Below the pieces are notes generated by a model, which was not told the origin of the DNA, did not search any database, and saw only the letters and a list, made by a program, of their open reading frames with translations. Shown here piece after piece: positions 16,052 through 24,795 of a DNA stretch of 64,000 nt (its first letter is position 1; each line of letters opens with the position of its first letter). The position numbers and the translations under genes were made by a program. Source of the DNA: Desertimonas flava (GTDB taxonomy: Bacteria; Actinomycetota; Acidimicrobiia; Acidimicrobiales; Ilumatobacteraceae); the NCBI RefSeq assembly GCF_003426815.1, contig NZ_QKYK01000028.1, forward strand, positions 1-64,000, in the 5' to 3' direction.

Positions 16052-16874
16052 TCGTCACGTCCATCCCGGGAGCGTGGCGGCAGAACCGGTAGGCCGCTTC
16101 GGTGAACGAGGCGGCGACGCCCGGCGCGGTGAGGAAGGCCAACGGCGCGTCGTCGTCGAACGTGCTGGGATCGATCTCCCGCGTGGCCACGAGCTTGCGC
16201 ACGAGGGCTTCTGCGGTGTCCTGCCGGGCGAGCGGCCCACGCACCGCGAACATGCACAGCGTCCCGATCCCGTTTGCCGACGTGATGGGGAGCACCGACG
16301 TCAGGGCGGTCTGATTGACGAAGTTGAGGCCGATCATCAGCACGTCGAAGTAGCCGTCGGCCGCTGCGCGTGGCGCCATGCGGTGCGCCGTGTCGTCGTT
16401 GAATCGCTCGGTGAGCCCGGTGAAGCGGATCTTGCCCTTCTCCTGGAGCCGGGTCAGCCGGGGCAGGAGCTCGGTACAGGCGTGATCGTACTGGGACGGG
16501 AGCACGGCGTGCAGGTGGAGGATGTCGATGCAGTCGACGCCGAGCCGAGCGAGACAGCCGTCGACGCCCCGCTCTAGCGCATCGGCGTCGATCACGTTGT
16601 CGATGTCGGAGAACGCACCCGCGTAGATCGGCACCTTCGTCGAGATGACCACCTCGTCACGCCGGCCCCGTATGGCCTCGCCGACGATCTCCTCGGTCCC
16701 GTAGCCGGCCGCCGTGTCGATGAAGGTCACCCCGCTGTCGAGCGCGGTCCGCACGATGTCGACCGAGTGCGCGATGCTCTTGCCCTGCCCCTGGCCGAGC
16801 TTGCTCCAACCTCCACATCCCAGCCCGGCCACCGACACCGTGAGTCCGGTACGGCCGAGTGTCGTCGTCTGCAT
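15918..16874 (-). CDS. Aldo/keto reductase 1
   Basis: A 318-residue NAD(P)H-dependent aldo/keto reductase. The tetrad is visible: Asp and Tyr in FIDTAAGYG, Lys in VVISTKVPIY and His in ILHLHAV. It reduces a carbonyl or oxidises an alcohol. Its ATG overlaps the stop of reductase 2 (TGATG). It is the last gene of the SBP4-SDR-AKR-AKR operon, and its 3' end runs antisense into the MFS gene. Confidence 0.9.
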   Translation of the reverse strand: MQTTTLGRTGLTVSVAGLGCGGWSKLGQGQGKSIAHSVDIVRTALDSGVTFIDTAAGYGTEEIVGEAIRGRRDEVVISTKVPIYAGAFSDIDNVIDADALERGVDGCLARLGVDCIDILHLHAVLPSQYDHACTELLPRLTRLQEKGKIRFTGLTERFNDDTAHRMAPRAAADGYFDVLMIGLNFVNQTALTSVLPITSANGIGTLCMFAVRGPLARQDTAEALVRKLVATREIDPSTFDDDAPLAFLTAPGVAASFTEAAYRFCRHAPGMDVTITGTGSREHLLENVASLNMPPLPRQVLDRLGAIFGAVTSESTEV

Positions 16875-17863
16875 CACAGTGGCGGCCGGCGGCCGGCGAA
16901 GACGTGGAAGTTGTGTGGGTAGCCGACGTGCGGCGTACTCACCTCGTCGAGGCGGGCGACGTGCTCCACGTCGAGCTTCCAGCCGCTCGCGCCGAGGCTG
17001 TCACGGAGCTGGTCCACCGTCCTCGCCCCGACGATGGGTGACGTCACACCGGGTCGGTGCAGCACCCAGTTCAGCGCCACGCGTGCCGGGCTCTGACCGA
17101 CCTCTTGGGCGATCTCGACGATGGTTTCGGCGACCGCCATGCCCCGGCCGTCGAGACGATTCCGGACGTTCCGGTTGTCCTGCCCCCGAGTGCCAGACGG
17201 CGGATCCTCACCGCGCCGGTACTTGCCCGTGAGCGCACCACCGCCGAGCGGGCTCCACGGCAGCACGGCGAGGCCTTCGTCGACGCAGCACGGGATCAGC
17301 TCGAGCTCGACGTCGCGCGACACCAGCGAGTACTCCGGCTGGAGGCTGACGAACGGCTGCCAGCCGTGGAGCGCGGCGACGCCCAGGGACTTGGCGATCT
17401 GCCACGCCGCGTAGTTGCTCGCCCCGACGTAGCGAACGTGTCCGCGCCGGACGAGGTCGTCGAGCGCCGCCATCGTCTCGGCGGCCGGCGTGAGCGGGTC
17501 GGACATGTGGATCTGGTAGAGGTCGATCCAGTCGGTCCGGAGCCGGCGGAGCGACTCGACCACGGACTTCTCGATGTGCCGGCGCGACGCGCCGGTGTCG
17601 TTGGGATGGCCACCGAACGGCAATCCGCATTTCGTCGCCAACACGATGTCGCCGCGTCGCTCGCCGATGATCCTCCCCAGGATCTCCTCCGAGCCACCAT
17701 CGGAGTAGACATCCGCGGTGTCGACGAAGTTCCCACCCTGGTCGAGGTAGTGGCCGAGGATCTCGGCGCTCTGGGCCTGATCGATCTCCCGTCCGAAGGT
17801 CATCGTGCCGAGGGCCAGCTCGGCGACGGTGACCCCTGTGTTGCCGAGTTGGCGCATCTCCAC
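16874..17863 (-). CDS. Aldo/keto reductase 2
   Basis: A 329-residue aldo/keto reductase with FVDTADVYSDGGSEE, IVLATKCGLP and LYQIHMSDP carrying the Asp/Tyr/Lys/His tetrad, and the C-terminal cofactor segment SPIVGARTVDQL. GTG at 17863 is chosen because AGGAGG stands seven bases before it; an ATG two codons later is the alternative. It is only moderately similar to reductase 1, so the two probably act on different intermediates. Confidence 0.9.
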   Translation of the reverse strand: MEMRQLGNTGVTVAELALGTMTFGREIDQAQSAEILGHYLDQGGNFVDTADVYSDGGSEEILGRIIGERRGDIVLATKCGLPFGGHPNDTGASRRHIEKSVVESLRRLRTDWIDLYQIHMSDPLTPAAETMAALDDLVRRGHVRYVGASNYAAWQIAKSLGVAALHGWQPFVSLQPEYSLVSRDVELELIPCCVDEGLAVLPWSPLGGGALTGKYRRGEDPPSGTRGQDNRNVRNRLDGRGMAVAETIVEIAQEVGQSPARVALNWVLHRPGVTSPIVGARTVDQLRDSLGASGWKLDVEHVARLDEVSTPHVGYPHNFHVFAGRRPPL

Positions 17864-17924
17864 CCGGGTACCTCCTGTCAACCGCGAGCCGTGTCCGGCC
17901 AGTGTCGATCGGCGTGTGATCGCA

Positions 17925-18689
17925 TCACTGCGCCGTGAAGCCACCGTCGATGACGAGCGTCGAGCCCAACACGAACGTCGAGCGCTCACTCGCCAGCCAG
18001 AGCACGGCGTCGGCGATCTCGCTCGTGTGGGCATTGCGTCCGATGGGCTGACCCTGGCGAACCAGCGCGTCGGCGAACGGGTCCTCCCCGGCGAACAACT
18101 GGGTGTTCAGCTTGGTGTCCACCGTGCCGGGGGCGACGGCATTGACCCTCACCCCGGTGGTCGCCAGCTCGAGGGCGACCGTCCGCGTGATGCCGAGGAC
18201 GCCGTGCTTGGCGGCCGTGTAGGGGGTCGTCCCGGGCGCGCCCACGAGTGCCGCGGCCGATGCCATGTTGACGATCGCACCTGCCCCGCGCGGGCGCATG
18301 TGACGGACCTGCGCCCGCACGCACAGCCACACACCCTTGAGGTTGACCCCGACGACCCGGTCCCAGTCGTCCTCGCTCGTGTCTTCGATCGCCTTGCTCG
18401 GCGTGATGATGGCGGCGTTGTTGAACCCGACGTCGATGCCGCCGAGCGACTCGATCACCCGCGCATGGGCGGCGTCGACCGACCGGGCATCGGAGACGTC
18501 GACGCGCTCGGTGTGCACCTCGGCACCGGTCGCACCGATCGCCGACGCCGTCTCGGCGAGGGCGTCGGCGTCCCAATCGAAGATGGCGAGCCGGGCCCCC
18601 TCCGCCGCGAATGCCTCGGCGCATTCACGGCCGATGCCCGCCGCGCCACCGGCGATGACGACGACCTTGCCCTGCAGTCCCAGGTCCAT
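17925..18689 (-). CDS. Short-chain dehydrogenase/reductase
   Basis: A 254-residue classical SDR: GGAAGIG dinucleotide motif, Asp after the second strand (IFDWD, suggesting NAD preference), NNAA, Ser in NMASAAA, Y-x-x-x-K (YTAAK) and the end GSTLVIDGGF. AGAGAGG precedes the ATG. It sits 54 bp after SBP4 and 61 bp before reductase 2 in one operon. Confidence 0.92.
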   Translation of the reverse strand: MDLGLQGKVVVIAGGAAGIGRECAEAFAAEGARLAIFDWDADALAETASAIGATGAEVHTERVDVSDARSVDAAHARVIESLGGIDVGFNNAAIITPSKAIEDTSEDDWDRVVGVNLKGVWLCVRAQVRHMRPRGAGAIVNMASAAALVGAPGTTPYTAAKHGVLGITRTVALELATTGVRVNAVAPGTVDTKLNTQLFAGEDPFADALVRQGQPIGRNAHTSEIADAVLWLASERSTFVLGSTLVIDGGFTAQ

Positions 18690-18743
18690 GCGTTACCTCT
18701 CTCAGTCGACCCGACGGCCGATGACCTGCCGAACGGACACCCC

Positions 18744-20369
18744 CTACTCGTAGCCGATCTCGGCCCACAGCGGGAAGGTGCCGTAGTTGATGGTCCGCGG
18801 GACGATCATCCCGTCGGCGTAGCCCACCGACACCACACCGACGCCGAGCCAGACGAACGGCATCTCCTCGACGAGCTCGCGCTGGAGGACGTCCCAGATG
18901 GCCTTCTGCTCGTCCAGTGTCGACGCCGTCGGCAGATCGGCGAACGCCGCGCCGACCTCGGCATTCTCCCACCGGCCGTAGTTGAGCACGCCATCGGGTG
19001 CGACGTAGTCGTAGAGGATCGGCAGGGGGCCCGTGAAGTAGGTCCCGGACGGCACGGACTGGAACTCGCCGGCAGGCATCGCTGCCACGTACTCGCTGTA
19101 CGTCTTGATGTCGGCCTCGAACGTCACGTTGTCGAACTCGGCGAGCTGAGCGATCAGCGTGTTGACGACGTTGGTCTGTTCGGCGTTGGCATAGGTGGTG
19201 TAGCTGAAGTCGACGGGCTTGCCCTCGGCGGCGAGCTCGTCGAAGAGCCGCTGGGCCTCGGCCACGTCCTGCTCGGGCCAGGTGTACTCCGGGTTGTGGA
19301 ACGGCGACGTCTCGGGGAAGAGCCCCGCCGAGGGTGGTGTGCCCGGTGCGAACGCCTCGGAGGTCAGATCACGGTCGAGAGCGAGGGCCAGGGCAAGCCG
19401 GGCCCGCACGTCATCGAACGGCGGTATCGCCGTGTTCAACGTGATGGCCGCCCCGCCGCCCGTCATCGTGACGACGGCATTCGCCGCCTCCACCAGCTCG
19501 TCGGTCGCGCCCCCACCAGACGTCAGGACGATCTGCGCCGCGCCGCTCGTCAACGCCGTCGTCATCTGCGAGCGGTCGGCGACGTTCTCCATCGTGATCT
19601 CGTCGAGATAGGGCTGGCCCGGCTTGAAGTCCTCGAAGTACGGGTTTCGCTCGAGCACCAATCGCTGGCCGGGGTCCCAGTCGGCGACCATGAAGGGGCC
19701 GGCCCCGACCGGCCTCGATCCCACCTCGACGCCCTCGTCGATCGCGGCCTGGATCGCCGTGGGCGACCCGACACCTGCGAAGTTGGACACCAGGTCGGCG
19801 TCCCACGACGGATCCGGCCCCGGGAGGGTCACTTCGAGCGTCAGCTCGTCGATCACCTCGAGCTCGAGACCCTCCGTGGCCGGCTGGAAGCGCGAGCCAG
19901 TCTCGGGGTCGGCTGCCCGCTCGATGTTGAACTTGATCGCCTCGGCGTCCAGTGGCGTCCCGTCGCTGAACTTGATGCTCGGGTGCAAGCGCATCGTCCA
20001 CACCGACGCATCCTCGTTGGGCTCGAGCGACTCGAGGAAGTACAGCTCGACCTCGCCCGAGATCGGGTTCATGTAGGCCAGGCTGGCGAACACGGCCGAC
20101 GACGCGGAGCACTCGGCAAAGCAGAACGAGACGCGCTGCAGCTGCGGATCGAGCGAGGCCGGCTGCCCGCTGAAGACGACGACCGCTTTGCCACCACGTT
20201 GCGGCTCGGCAGTCGCCGCCGGCTCGGAACCCGCGGGAGGTTCCGTCGTGGCGCTGGCAACGCCACCGGCGATGGCGCCGGTGATGCTCGCAGCCGCCAG
20301 GACTGCGGCTCCTCGGCGCAGGATGGGCCGACCACGCGTGAGCGATCGGACGACAGTTCGGTGGGTCAT
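18744..20369 (-). CDS. Extracellular solute-binding protein family 5, SBP4
   Basis: A 541-residue SBP_bac_5 protein, paralogous to SBP1-3. The N-terminal signal (Arg-rich, then a hydrophobic stretch near 19-40) ends at ASATTEP with no lipobox cysteine. Core motifs are FSGQPASLDPQLQRV, FSDGTPLDAEAIKFN and FAGVGSPTAIQAA. AAAGGA before the ATG at 20369 fits better than an in-frame GTG at 20387. It is the first gene of an operon with an SDR and two aldo/keto reductases, which ties ligand uptake to redox steps. Confidence 0.92.
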   Translation of the reverse strand: MTHRTVVRSLTRGRPILRRGAAVLAAASITGAIAGGVASATTEPPAGSEPAATAEPQRGGKAVVVFSGQPASLDPQLQRVSFCFAECSASSAVFASLAYMNPISGEVELYFLESLEPNEDASVWTMRLHPSIKFSDGTPLDAEAIKFNIERAADPETGSRFQPATEGLELEVIDELTLEVTLPGPDPSWDADLVSNFAGVGSPTAIQAAIDEGVEVGSRPVGAGPFMVADWDPGQRLVLERNPYFEDFKPGQPYLDEITMENVADRSQMTTALTSGAAQIVLTSGGGATDELVEAANAVVTMTGGGAAITLNTAIPPFDDVRARLALALALDRDLTSEAFAPGTPPSAGLFPETSPFHNPEYTWPEQDVAEAQRLFDELAAEGKPVDFSYTTYANAEQTNVVNTLIAQLAEFDNVTFEADIKTYSEYVAAMPAGEFQSVPSGTYFTGPLPILYDYVAPDGVLNYGRWENAEVGAAFADLPTASTLDEQKAIWDVLQRELVEEMPFVWLGVGVVSVGYADGMIVPRTINYGTFPLWAEIGYE

Positions 20370-20420
20370 GACAGATCCTTTCGACACAGCTCGCTGTCCC
20401 CCGACACGAGAGTGGGTCGA

Positions 20421-20449
20421 ATCGTATATGATTTCCCGCCGTCGGTCAA
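20421..20449 (-). promoter_or_regulatory. Palindromic promoter/operator, site 9 (SBP4 operon)
   Basis: ATCGTATATGAT (20421-20432) matches the consensus fully. On the minus strand TTGACC (20444-20449) and TACGAT (20421-20426) have a 17-bp spacer. The promoter drives SBP4, SDR and both aldo/keto reductases. Confidence 0.78.
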
Positions 20450-20456
20450 TCGTCGT

Positions 20457-20891
20457 TCAGGCCGGGCCGAATGACGGGATCGTCTCGCCCCCGTCGGTCG
20501 GGACGAATCCGACACGAAGCGCAAGCCCGACCCGTAGTTCGAGATCGGACGGCACATCGAGGAGGGCATACATCCAGGGACCTTCCTCGAGTTCCACCAA
20601 ACCCGCGCGGCGCGTCTCGCCACCACCGTCGCGGGGATGGAGCACGATCCAGCTCACCAACGTGGCCATCCCCGACGCGGGATGCCAGTCCACGCGTCCA
20701 CTCTGGCACTCGTGACACCGCAGCGAGTTGCCGTGCGATGACCCGCTGCTCGGGGCGAGGAAGTGGCCGTTCTCGCAGCGCCGCACGAGCAGGATCCCCT
20801 GGGCGGCCGCGTCGAAGAACGGTGCGGAGAAGTCGTCGCGTTGAACAGCGGGCAAGAGCACGGTGGCACCTTCAGTCACGTGGATGGGCAC
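20457..20891 (-). CDS. DUF35 OB-fold/zinc-ribbon protein, acyl-CoA-binding partner
   Basis: A 144-residue protein with an N-terminal zinc ribbon (CENGH... then C-H-E-C) and a C-terminal OB-fold domain, as in the DUF35/ChsH2 family. These proteins form complexes with thiolase-fold enzymes and hold the CoA substrate. Its start (GTG 20891, or GTG 20879) overlaps the end of the thiolase-like gene, so the two are translationally coupled. This pairing is the usual context of the family. Confidence 0.88.
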   Translation of the reverse strand: MPIHVTEGATVLLPAVQRDDFSAPFFDAAAQGILLVRRCENGHFLAPSSGSSHGNSLRCHECQSGRVDWHPASGMATLVSWIVLHPRDGGGETRRAGLVELEEGPWMYALLDVPSDLELRVGLALRVGFVPTDGGETIPSFGPA

Positions 20892-22059
20892 CCAGGATCA
20901 GGGTGGCGTGGTGTTCGAGGATTCCGCCTTGGCCGCTGCACAACGCGAAGTCGTGCCGCGCGACCTGACGATCGCCGCCGTCGCCGCGAACCTGCACGAC
21001 GGACTCGTACAGCGGCTGCGTCCCGACGAGGTAGAAGGCCGACAGCTGGCCGCCGCCGGTGTTGGTGGGCATCGACCCTCCCGGACCCAGCTCGCCGGTC
21101 GCGGCGAACGGCCCCCCGTCACCCTTGGGCACGAAGCCATAGTCCTCGAGCGTGAGCAGGACCGTGAAGGTGTAGCAGTCGTAGAACTCGCGGACGTCGA
21201 TGTCGTCGAGACCGATCCCTGCCATCGCGAAGGCCTGGCGGCCGGCGAGACCGGCCCCGGAGACCAGACCGAGCTCGCTGCCCCGCGCACGCGGGTGACC
21301 GAGATGCCCCTGGCCCCAACCCCAGATGTACACCGGCGGGCGCTGGAGGTCGGGAGCGCGTTCGGCCGCGGTGATCACCACAGCGACGGCACCGTTGGAG
21401 ACGAGGCAACAGTCGAGCAGGTGCAGCGGCTCGGCGATCCACCTGGAGTTCTGATGGTCCTCGATCGTGATCGGCGTCCGCATCTGCGCCATCGGGTTCA
21501 TCGTGGCCCACTCGCGCTGCGCGACGGCGATCGCCCCGAGTTGTTCACTCGTCGTGCCGTACTTCTCCATGTGCCGACGCGTGAACAAGGCGTACTGCTC
21601 GTTCGCTCCCCGCAACCCGATCGCCGTGTCCAGGGCCGGGAAGCCCGCCGGCGAGCGGTTCATGGCATAGGACCCGTAGGCCGCCCCGCCGGAGGCGCCG
21701 GGTTCCTTCAGCGGCGCGTCGGCGTGGACGTACACGACGTTGCGCGCCATCCCGGCCTGGATGGCCATCGCCGCGTACTGCACCGCGGCCGCCGTGGACG
21801 CGCCGAACATCTCCAGATTGACCATCTCGAGCGTCAGGTCGCGCAGCCCGAGGGTCGCGGCGACGGAGACGCCGCTGGGCGCGATCCGGCCCTGGGTGGT
21901 CAACACCCCGTCGATGTCGTCCATCGACAGGCCGGCGTCGGCAACCGCCGCCGCCACGGCGTCCGCGGCGAACTCCGCCGAGGACTTGCCGTAGACGCGA
22001 CCGATGGCGGACGTTCCCAATCCGACGATCGCCGCCCTCGCACTGAATTCGTTGGTCAT
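20872..22059 (-). CDS. Thiolase-fold protein of the Ltp2 (retro-aldolase) type
   Basis: A 395-residue thiolase-superfamily protein. The usual C-x-S-G nucleophile motif is replaced by M-F-G-A-S (84-88), and the usual GHP near the C-terminus by S-A-F-Y. Tyr292 (EFYDCYTF) and Tyr342 sit where steroid side-chain aldolases of the Ltp2 type are reported to carry catalytic tyrosines. With DUF35 next door, retro-aldol cleavage of a beta-hydroxyacyl-CoA is more likely than Claisen thiolysis. AGGAGG precedes the ATG. Third of the CoA-module genes. Confidence 0.85.
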   Translation of the reverse strand: MTNEFSARAAIVGLGTSAIGRVYGKSSAEFAADAVAAAVADAGLSMDDIDGVLTTQGRIAPSGVSVAATLGLRDLTLEMVNLEMFGASTAAAVQYAAMAIQAGMARNVVYVHADAPLKEPGASGGAAYGSYAMNRSPAGFPALDTAIGLRGANEQYALFTRRHMEKYGTTSEQLGAIAVAQREWATMNPMAQMRTPITIEDHQNSRWIAEPLHLLDCCLVSNGAVAVVITAAERAPDLQRPPVYIWGWGQGHLGHPRARGSELGLVSGAGLAGRQAFAMAGIGLDDIDVREFYDCYTFTVLLTLEDYGFVPKGDGGPFAATGELGPGGSMPTNTGGGQLSAFYLVGTQPLYESVVQVRGDGGDRQVARHDFALCSGQGGILEHHATLILGAHPRD

Positions 22060-22087
22060 TGCTCGCCCTCCTGCTCGCTGGTCGCCA

Positions 22088-24697
22088 CTAGATGACATCC
22101 GCGTCGGCGAGGGCCGCTCGCTCGGCGGCCGACAGCCCGAGCAGCGTCCCGTACACGTAGTCGTTGTCCTCGCCATAGTTGGGCGCGTGTCGGTCCACCG
22201 GGCCGCCGATGTAGCTGGGTGTCTCGCTGAAACGGGTGGGAAGCTCGCGGGCGGGCCACGAACCGCACTCGGTCTGCTCGAGGTCCACCATCCACCCCAG
22301 GTGCGCCAGCTGCGGATCGGATGTGTAGCGGTCCTGTGCGGTCTGGCAGACGCCGGCGGGAACGCCCTCGGCCTGCAGGGCCTGCATCAGCACGAACGGG
22401 TCCCACTCGACGGTGACCGACTCGATCCGCTCGTCGAGGTAGTCCTGGTCGGCGAGACGCAGCTGGAGCGTGGCCAACCTCGGGTCGTCCGCGAGGTGAG
22501 GGGCATCGAGCACGCGAACCAGGGCGCGCCACTCGCTGTCGCTGTGGGCGCAGATCGCGATCCAGCGATCCGTTCCTGCGCAGCGGTAGGCGCCGGCGGG
22601 CGCCGCCACCTTGTACGGCGACCGGTTGCCGTACCGTCGCCATGACCTCCCGTTCGCCGACCAATCGAGCACCGCGGTCCCCGTGAGGTACAGACCGGAC
22701 TCGACCTGCGAGGAGTCGATCCAGCAGCCCATCCCGGTCGCACGCTGTCGATAGAGGCCGGCGAGCACGGCGACCGCCATCTGGTAGGCGCCCCACCAGT
22801 CGAGGTACGAGTATCCGATGCCCGCAGGCGGATGCGGCTCGGGGAGACCCGTCATGTCGGTGAGCCCGGCGAAGGCCTGGGCGGGCGGGCCGAAGCTGCG
22901 GACCCGTCCGTACGTCCCCTGCTGCCCGAGTCCGGATTGGGACACGTAGACCAGTCGGGGATTGATGCGGCGCAGCTCCTCGTACCCGAAGCCCATCCGT
23001 TCCATGGTCCCCGAGCTGAAGCCCTCGATGACGATGTCGGCGTTCTCCAGCAGCCGGCGGAGGAGTTCCTTGCCCTGCTCGGTCTTGAGGTTGAGGCTGA
23101 TCGCCCGCTTGCCGGGGTTGGCCTCCAGGAACCCACCACTCCGGTTGGGACTGCCGTTCGAGGAGAAATCGGGCATCGGCCCGTCTGCGGCCTCGCACGC
23201 TTCCCGCCCCAGCGGATGCGGACCCGTGCGGCCGAACCGCATCATGTCGAGCCGGGTGTGGTGTTCCACCTTGATCACCTCGGCACCCTGCGCGGCGAGG
23301 TAGCGCCCGGCGCCGGCACTGGCCAGCATCCAGGTGAGGTCGACCACGCGAACCCCGGTGAGCGCGAACTTCCGGCTCGGAGGTCGATGCTCGGGATCGA
23401 TGCGCACCGGTCGCAGCGGCGGCCGCTCGCGCGGCGGCAGCCTGGCCCACTCCTCGCGGACCGCAGCGGTGTGCTCTCCCATCAGCGGTGCCCGAGGGCC
23501 GGAGCGCCAGGGGATGCCCGGTGCGACCCATTTGGCGCGGATCTGGGTGAACGTCTCACCGAGCTCGGGGTACTCGAGATCGATGAACGTCTCCCGTGTG
23601 CGCCAATGCGGATCGACTGCGTTCTCCTCGGGCCGGCGCACCGGCGCCCACGCGAACCCGGCGTCGAGACCGTCTCGGAACAGGTCGCGGTCGAACGTGT
23701 GGCTCGCCACGAGGTTGGCGAGCAGCCGGTCGATGTGGGCCACGACCTCCGGGCGTTGGATGTAGTCGGAATCGTCGTACCTGGGATCGTCGATGTCTCC
23801 GGCGCGGAACGAACGGAGGAGAGCGATGAGGTTCTCGACGGACCCGTGACCGGAGTCGTTGGGGAGATAGGTGCGGTAGGGCAGCACCCAGCGGCCATCT
23901 TTCGTCATGACGATCCGTGACGACGCCGATCCCTTCTGGTCGACCCCCTCCCGCGGGAAGGCGTGGCGACCGGTCTGGCGGTACAGGAGGCGGCGCATGT
24001 AGATCCACTCGGGCACGTCGACCTCGGTGTTGGCCGCCACCGCCTGGTGGACCGACGTTGTCAGCAGCTGCCCGACTCCGGTCTCGAGCACGTGGTTGAG
24101 TGCACCGAGGATCCCGATGGTCGCCAACTCCCCCGCGATGGCGTACGCCTGCCACATCTGCGGCGCGACCGGCGGGAGCTCGTAGTGACCGGACGGATCC
24201 GCGTCGTAGCCACAGTTCATCATCAACCCGCCGAGCGCGAGATGGACGAGGTCGCTCGCTTTCCAGTCTGCCCACGGTCCGTCGTCGCCGAACGGGGTGA
24301 TCCGCGAGTAGACCAGCCCCGGGTTCAGGCGACGCAGATCCTCGAAGCCCAGTCCGCGATCTGACAGGTACGACCGGTGACGCGTGTCCAGCACCACATC
24401 GGCCGTGCCGGCCAGATCGAGGAACGCCTCTCGGCCGCCGGGGGTGTCGAGATCGAGCGACACGCTGCGCTTGCCGAAGTTGTAGTGCCAGAAGTACAGG
24501 CTCCGGTTGGGATGCGGGTCGTCGCGGTAGAACGGTCCGTAGCCGCGGGTCACCTCCCCACCCGGAGGTTCGACCTTGACGACATCGGCGCCGAGGCCGG
24601 CGAGCAGCTTGCCGCAGTACTCGCCCACCTCGTCGGCCAGCTCGAGCACTCGCACCCCCGCGAGGAATCCGGAAGCGACATCGCTGTCGGCGCTCAC
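22088..24697 (-). CDS. Double-domain class III (CaiB/BaiF) CoA-transferase
   Basis: About 869 residues holding two CaiB/BaiF CoA-transferase domains in tandem, roughly 10-420 and 445-865. Each begins with the same fold signature (LAGVRVLELADEVGEYCGKL; LTGVRVVDLTWMLASAGAGRYL). The catalytic aspartate is in the second domain (YLDWWG, Asp633); at the aligned place in the first is a tyrosine (WQAYAIAG, Tyr185), so one half may be structural, as in the fused DMSP enzyme DddD. GTG 24697 overlaps a short leader frame by four bases; GTG 24718 is possible. It would activate an acid as its CoA thioester. Confidence 0.88.
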   Translation of the reverse strand: MSADSDVASGFLAGVRVLELADEVGEYCGKLLAGLGADVVKVEPPGGEVTRGYGPFYRDDPHPNRSLYFWHYNFGKRSVSLDLDTPGGREAFLDLAGTADVVLDTRHRSYLSDRGLGFEDLRRLNPGLVYSRITPFGDDGPWADWKASDLVHLALGGLMMNCGYDADPSGHYELPPVAPQMWQAYAIAGELATIGILGALNHVLETGVGQLLTTSVHQAVAANTEVDVPEWIYMRRLLYRQTGRHAFPREGVDQKGSASSRIVMTKDGRWVLPYRTYLPNDSGHGSVENLIALLRSFRAGDIDDPRYDDSDYIQRPEVVAHIDRLLANLVASHTFDRDLFRDGLDAGFAWAPVRRPEENAVDPHWRTRETFIDLEYPELGETFTQIRAKWVAPGIPWRSGPRAPLMGEHTAAVREEWARLPPRERPPLRPVRIDPEHRPPSRKFALTGVRVVDLTWMLASAGAGRYLAAQGAEVIKVEHHTRLDMMRFGRTGPHPLGREACEAADGPMPDFSSNGSPNRSGGFLEANPGKRAISLNLKTEQGKELLRRLLENADIVIEGFSSGTMERMGFGYEELRRINPRLVYVSQSGLGQQGTYGRVRSFGPPAQAFAGLTDMTGLPEPHPPAGIGYSYLDWWGAYQMAVAVLAGLYRQRATGMGCWIDSSQVESGLYLTGTAVLDWSANGRSWRRYGNRSPYKVAAPAGAYRCAGTDRWIAICAHSDSEWRALVRVLDAPHLADDPRLATLQLRLADQDYLDERIESVTVEWDPFVLMQALQAEGVPAGVCQTAQDRYTSDPQLAHLGWMVDLEQTECGSWPARELPTRFSETPSYIGGPVDRHAPNYGEDNDYVYGTLLGLSAAERAALADADVI

Positions 24698-24750
24698 GTC
24701 GACACCCGCCTGCGACACCTTCCGGCCTCGTACTCCAGCCTCATACCCAT
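24694..24750 (-). CDS. Possible 18-codon leaderless leader peptide before the CoA-transferase
   Basis: The ATG at 24750 lies exactly six bases after TATGAT of site 10, the same geometry as the leaderless genes of the island. The frame encodes 18 residues (MGMRLEYEAG..., Arg-rich end) and stops at TGA, which overlaps the GTG at 24697 (GTGA). It could couple translation of the CoA-transferase. It is too short to judge by similarity. Confidence 0.4.
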   Translation of the reverse strand: MGMRLEYEAGRCRRRVST

Positions 24751-24756
24751 CGCTGC

Positions 24757-24768
24757 ATCATATACGAT
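24757..24768 (-). promoter_or_regulatory. Palindromic promoter/operator, site 10 (CoA-transferase operon)
   Basis: ATCATATACGAT matches the consensus. On the minus strand it supplies TATGAT for the CoA-transferase, Ltp2-like and DUF35 genes. No clear -35 is seen. Confidence 0.7.
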
Positions 24769-24795
24769 ATGAGGACGATAGCGAGAGCCGGGGAG

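Noticed and set aside
20872-22059. Ordinary acetyl-CoA acetyltransferase
   Set aside because: The nucleophile Cys and GHP motif are absent, and the DUF35 partner fits an aldolase better.
22088-24718. DddD, the DMSP CoA-transferase/lyase
   Set aside because: The fused layout is similar, but no DMSP transport or 3-hydroxypropionate genes are nearby and overall likeness cannot be judged by eye.
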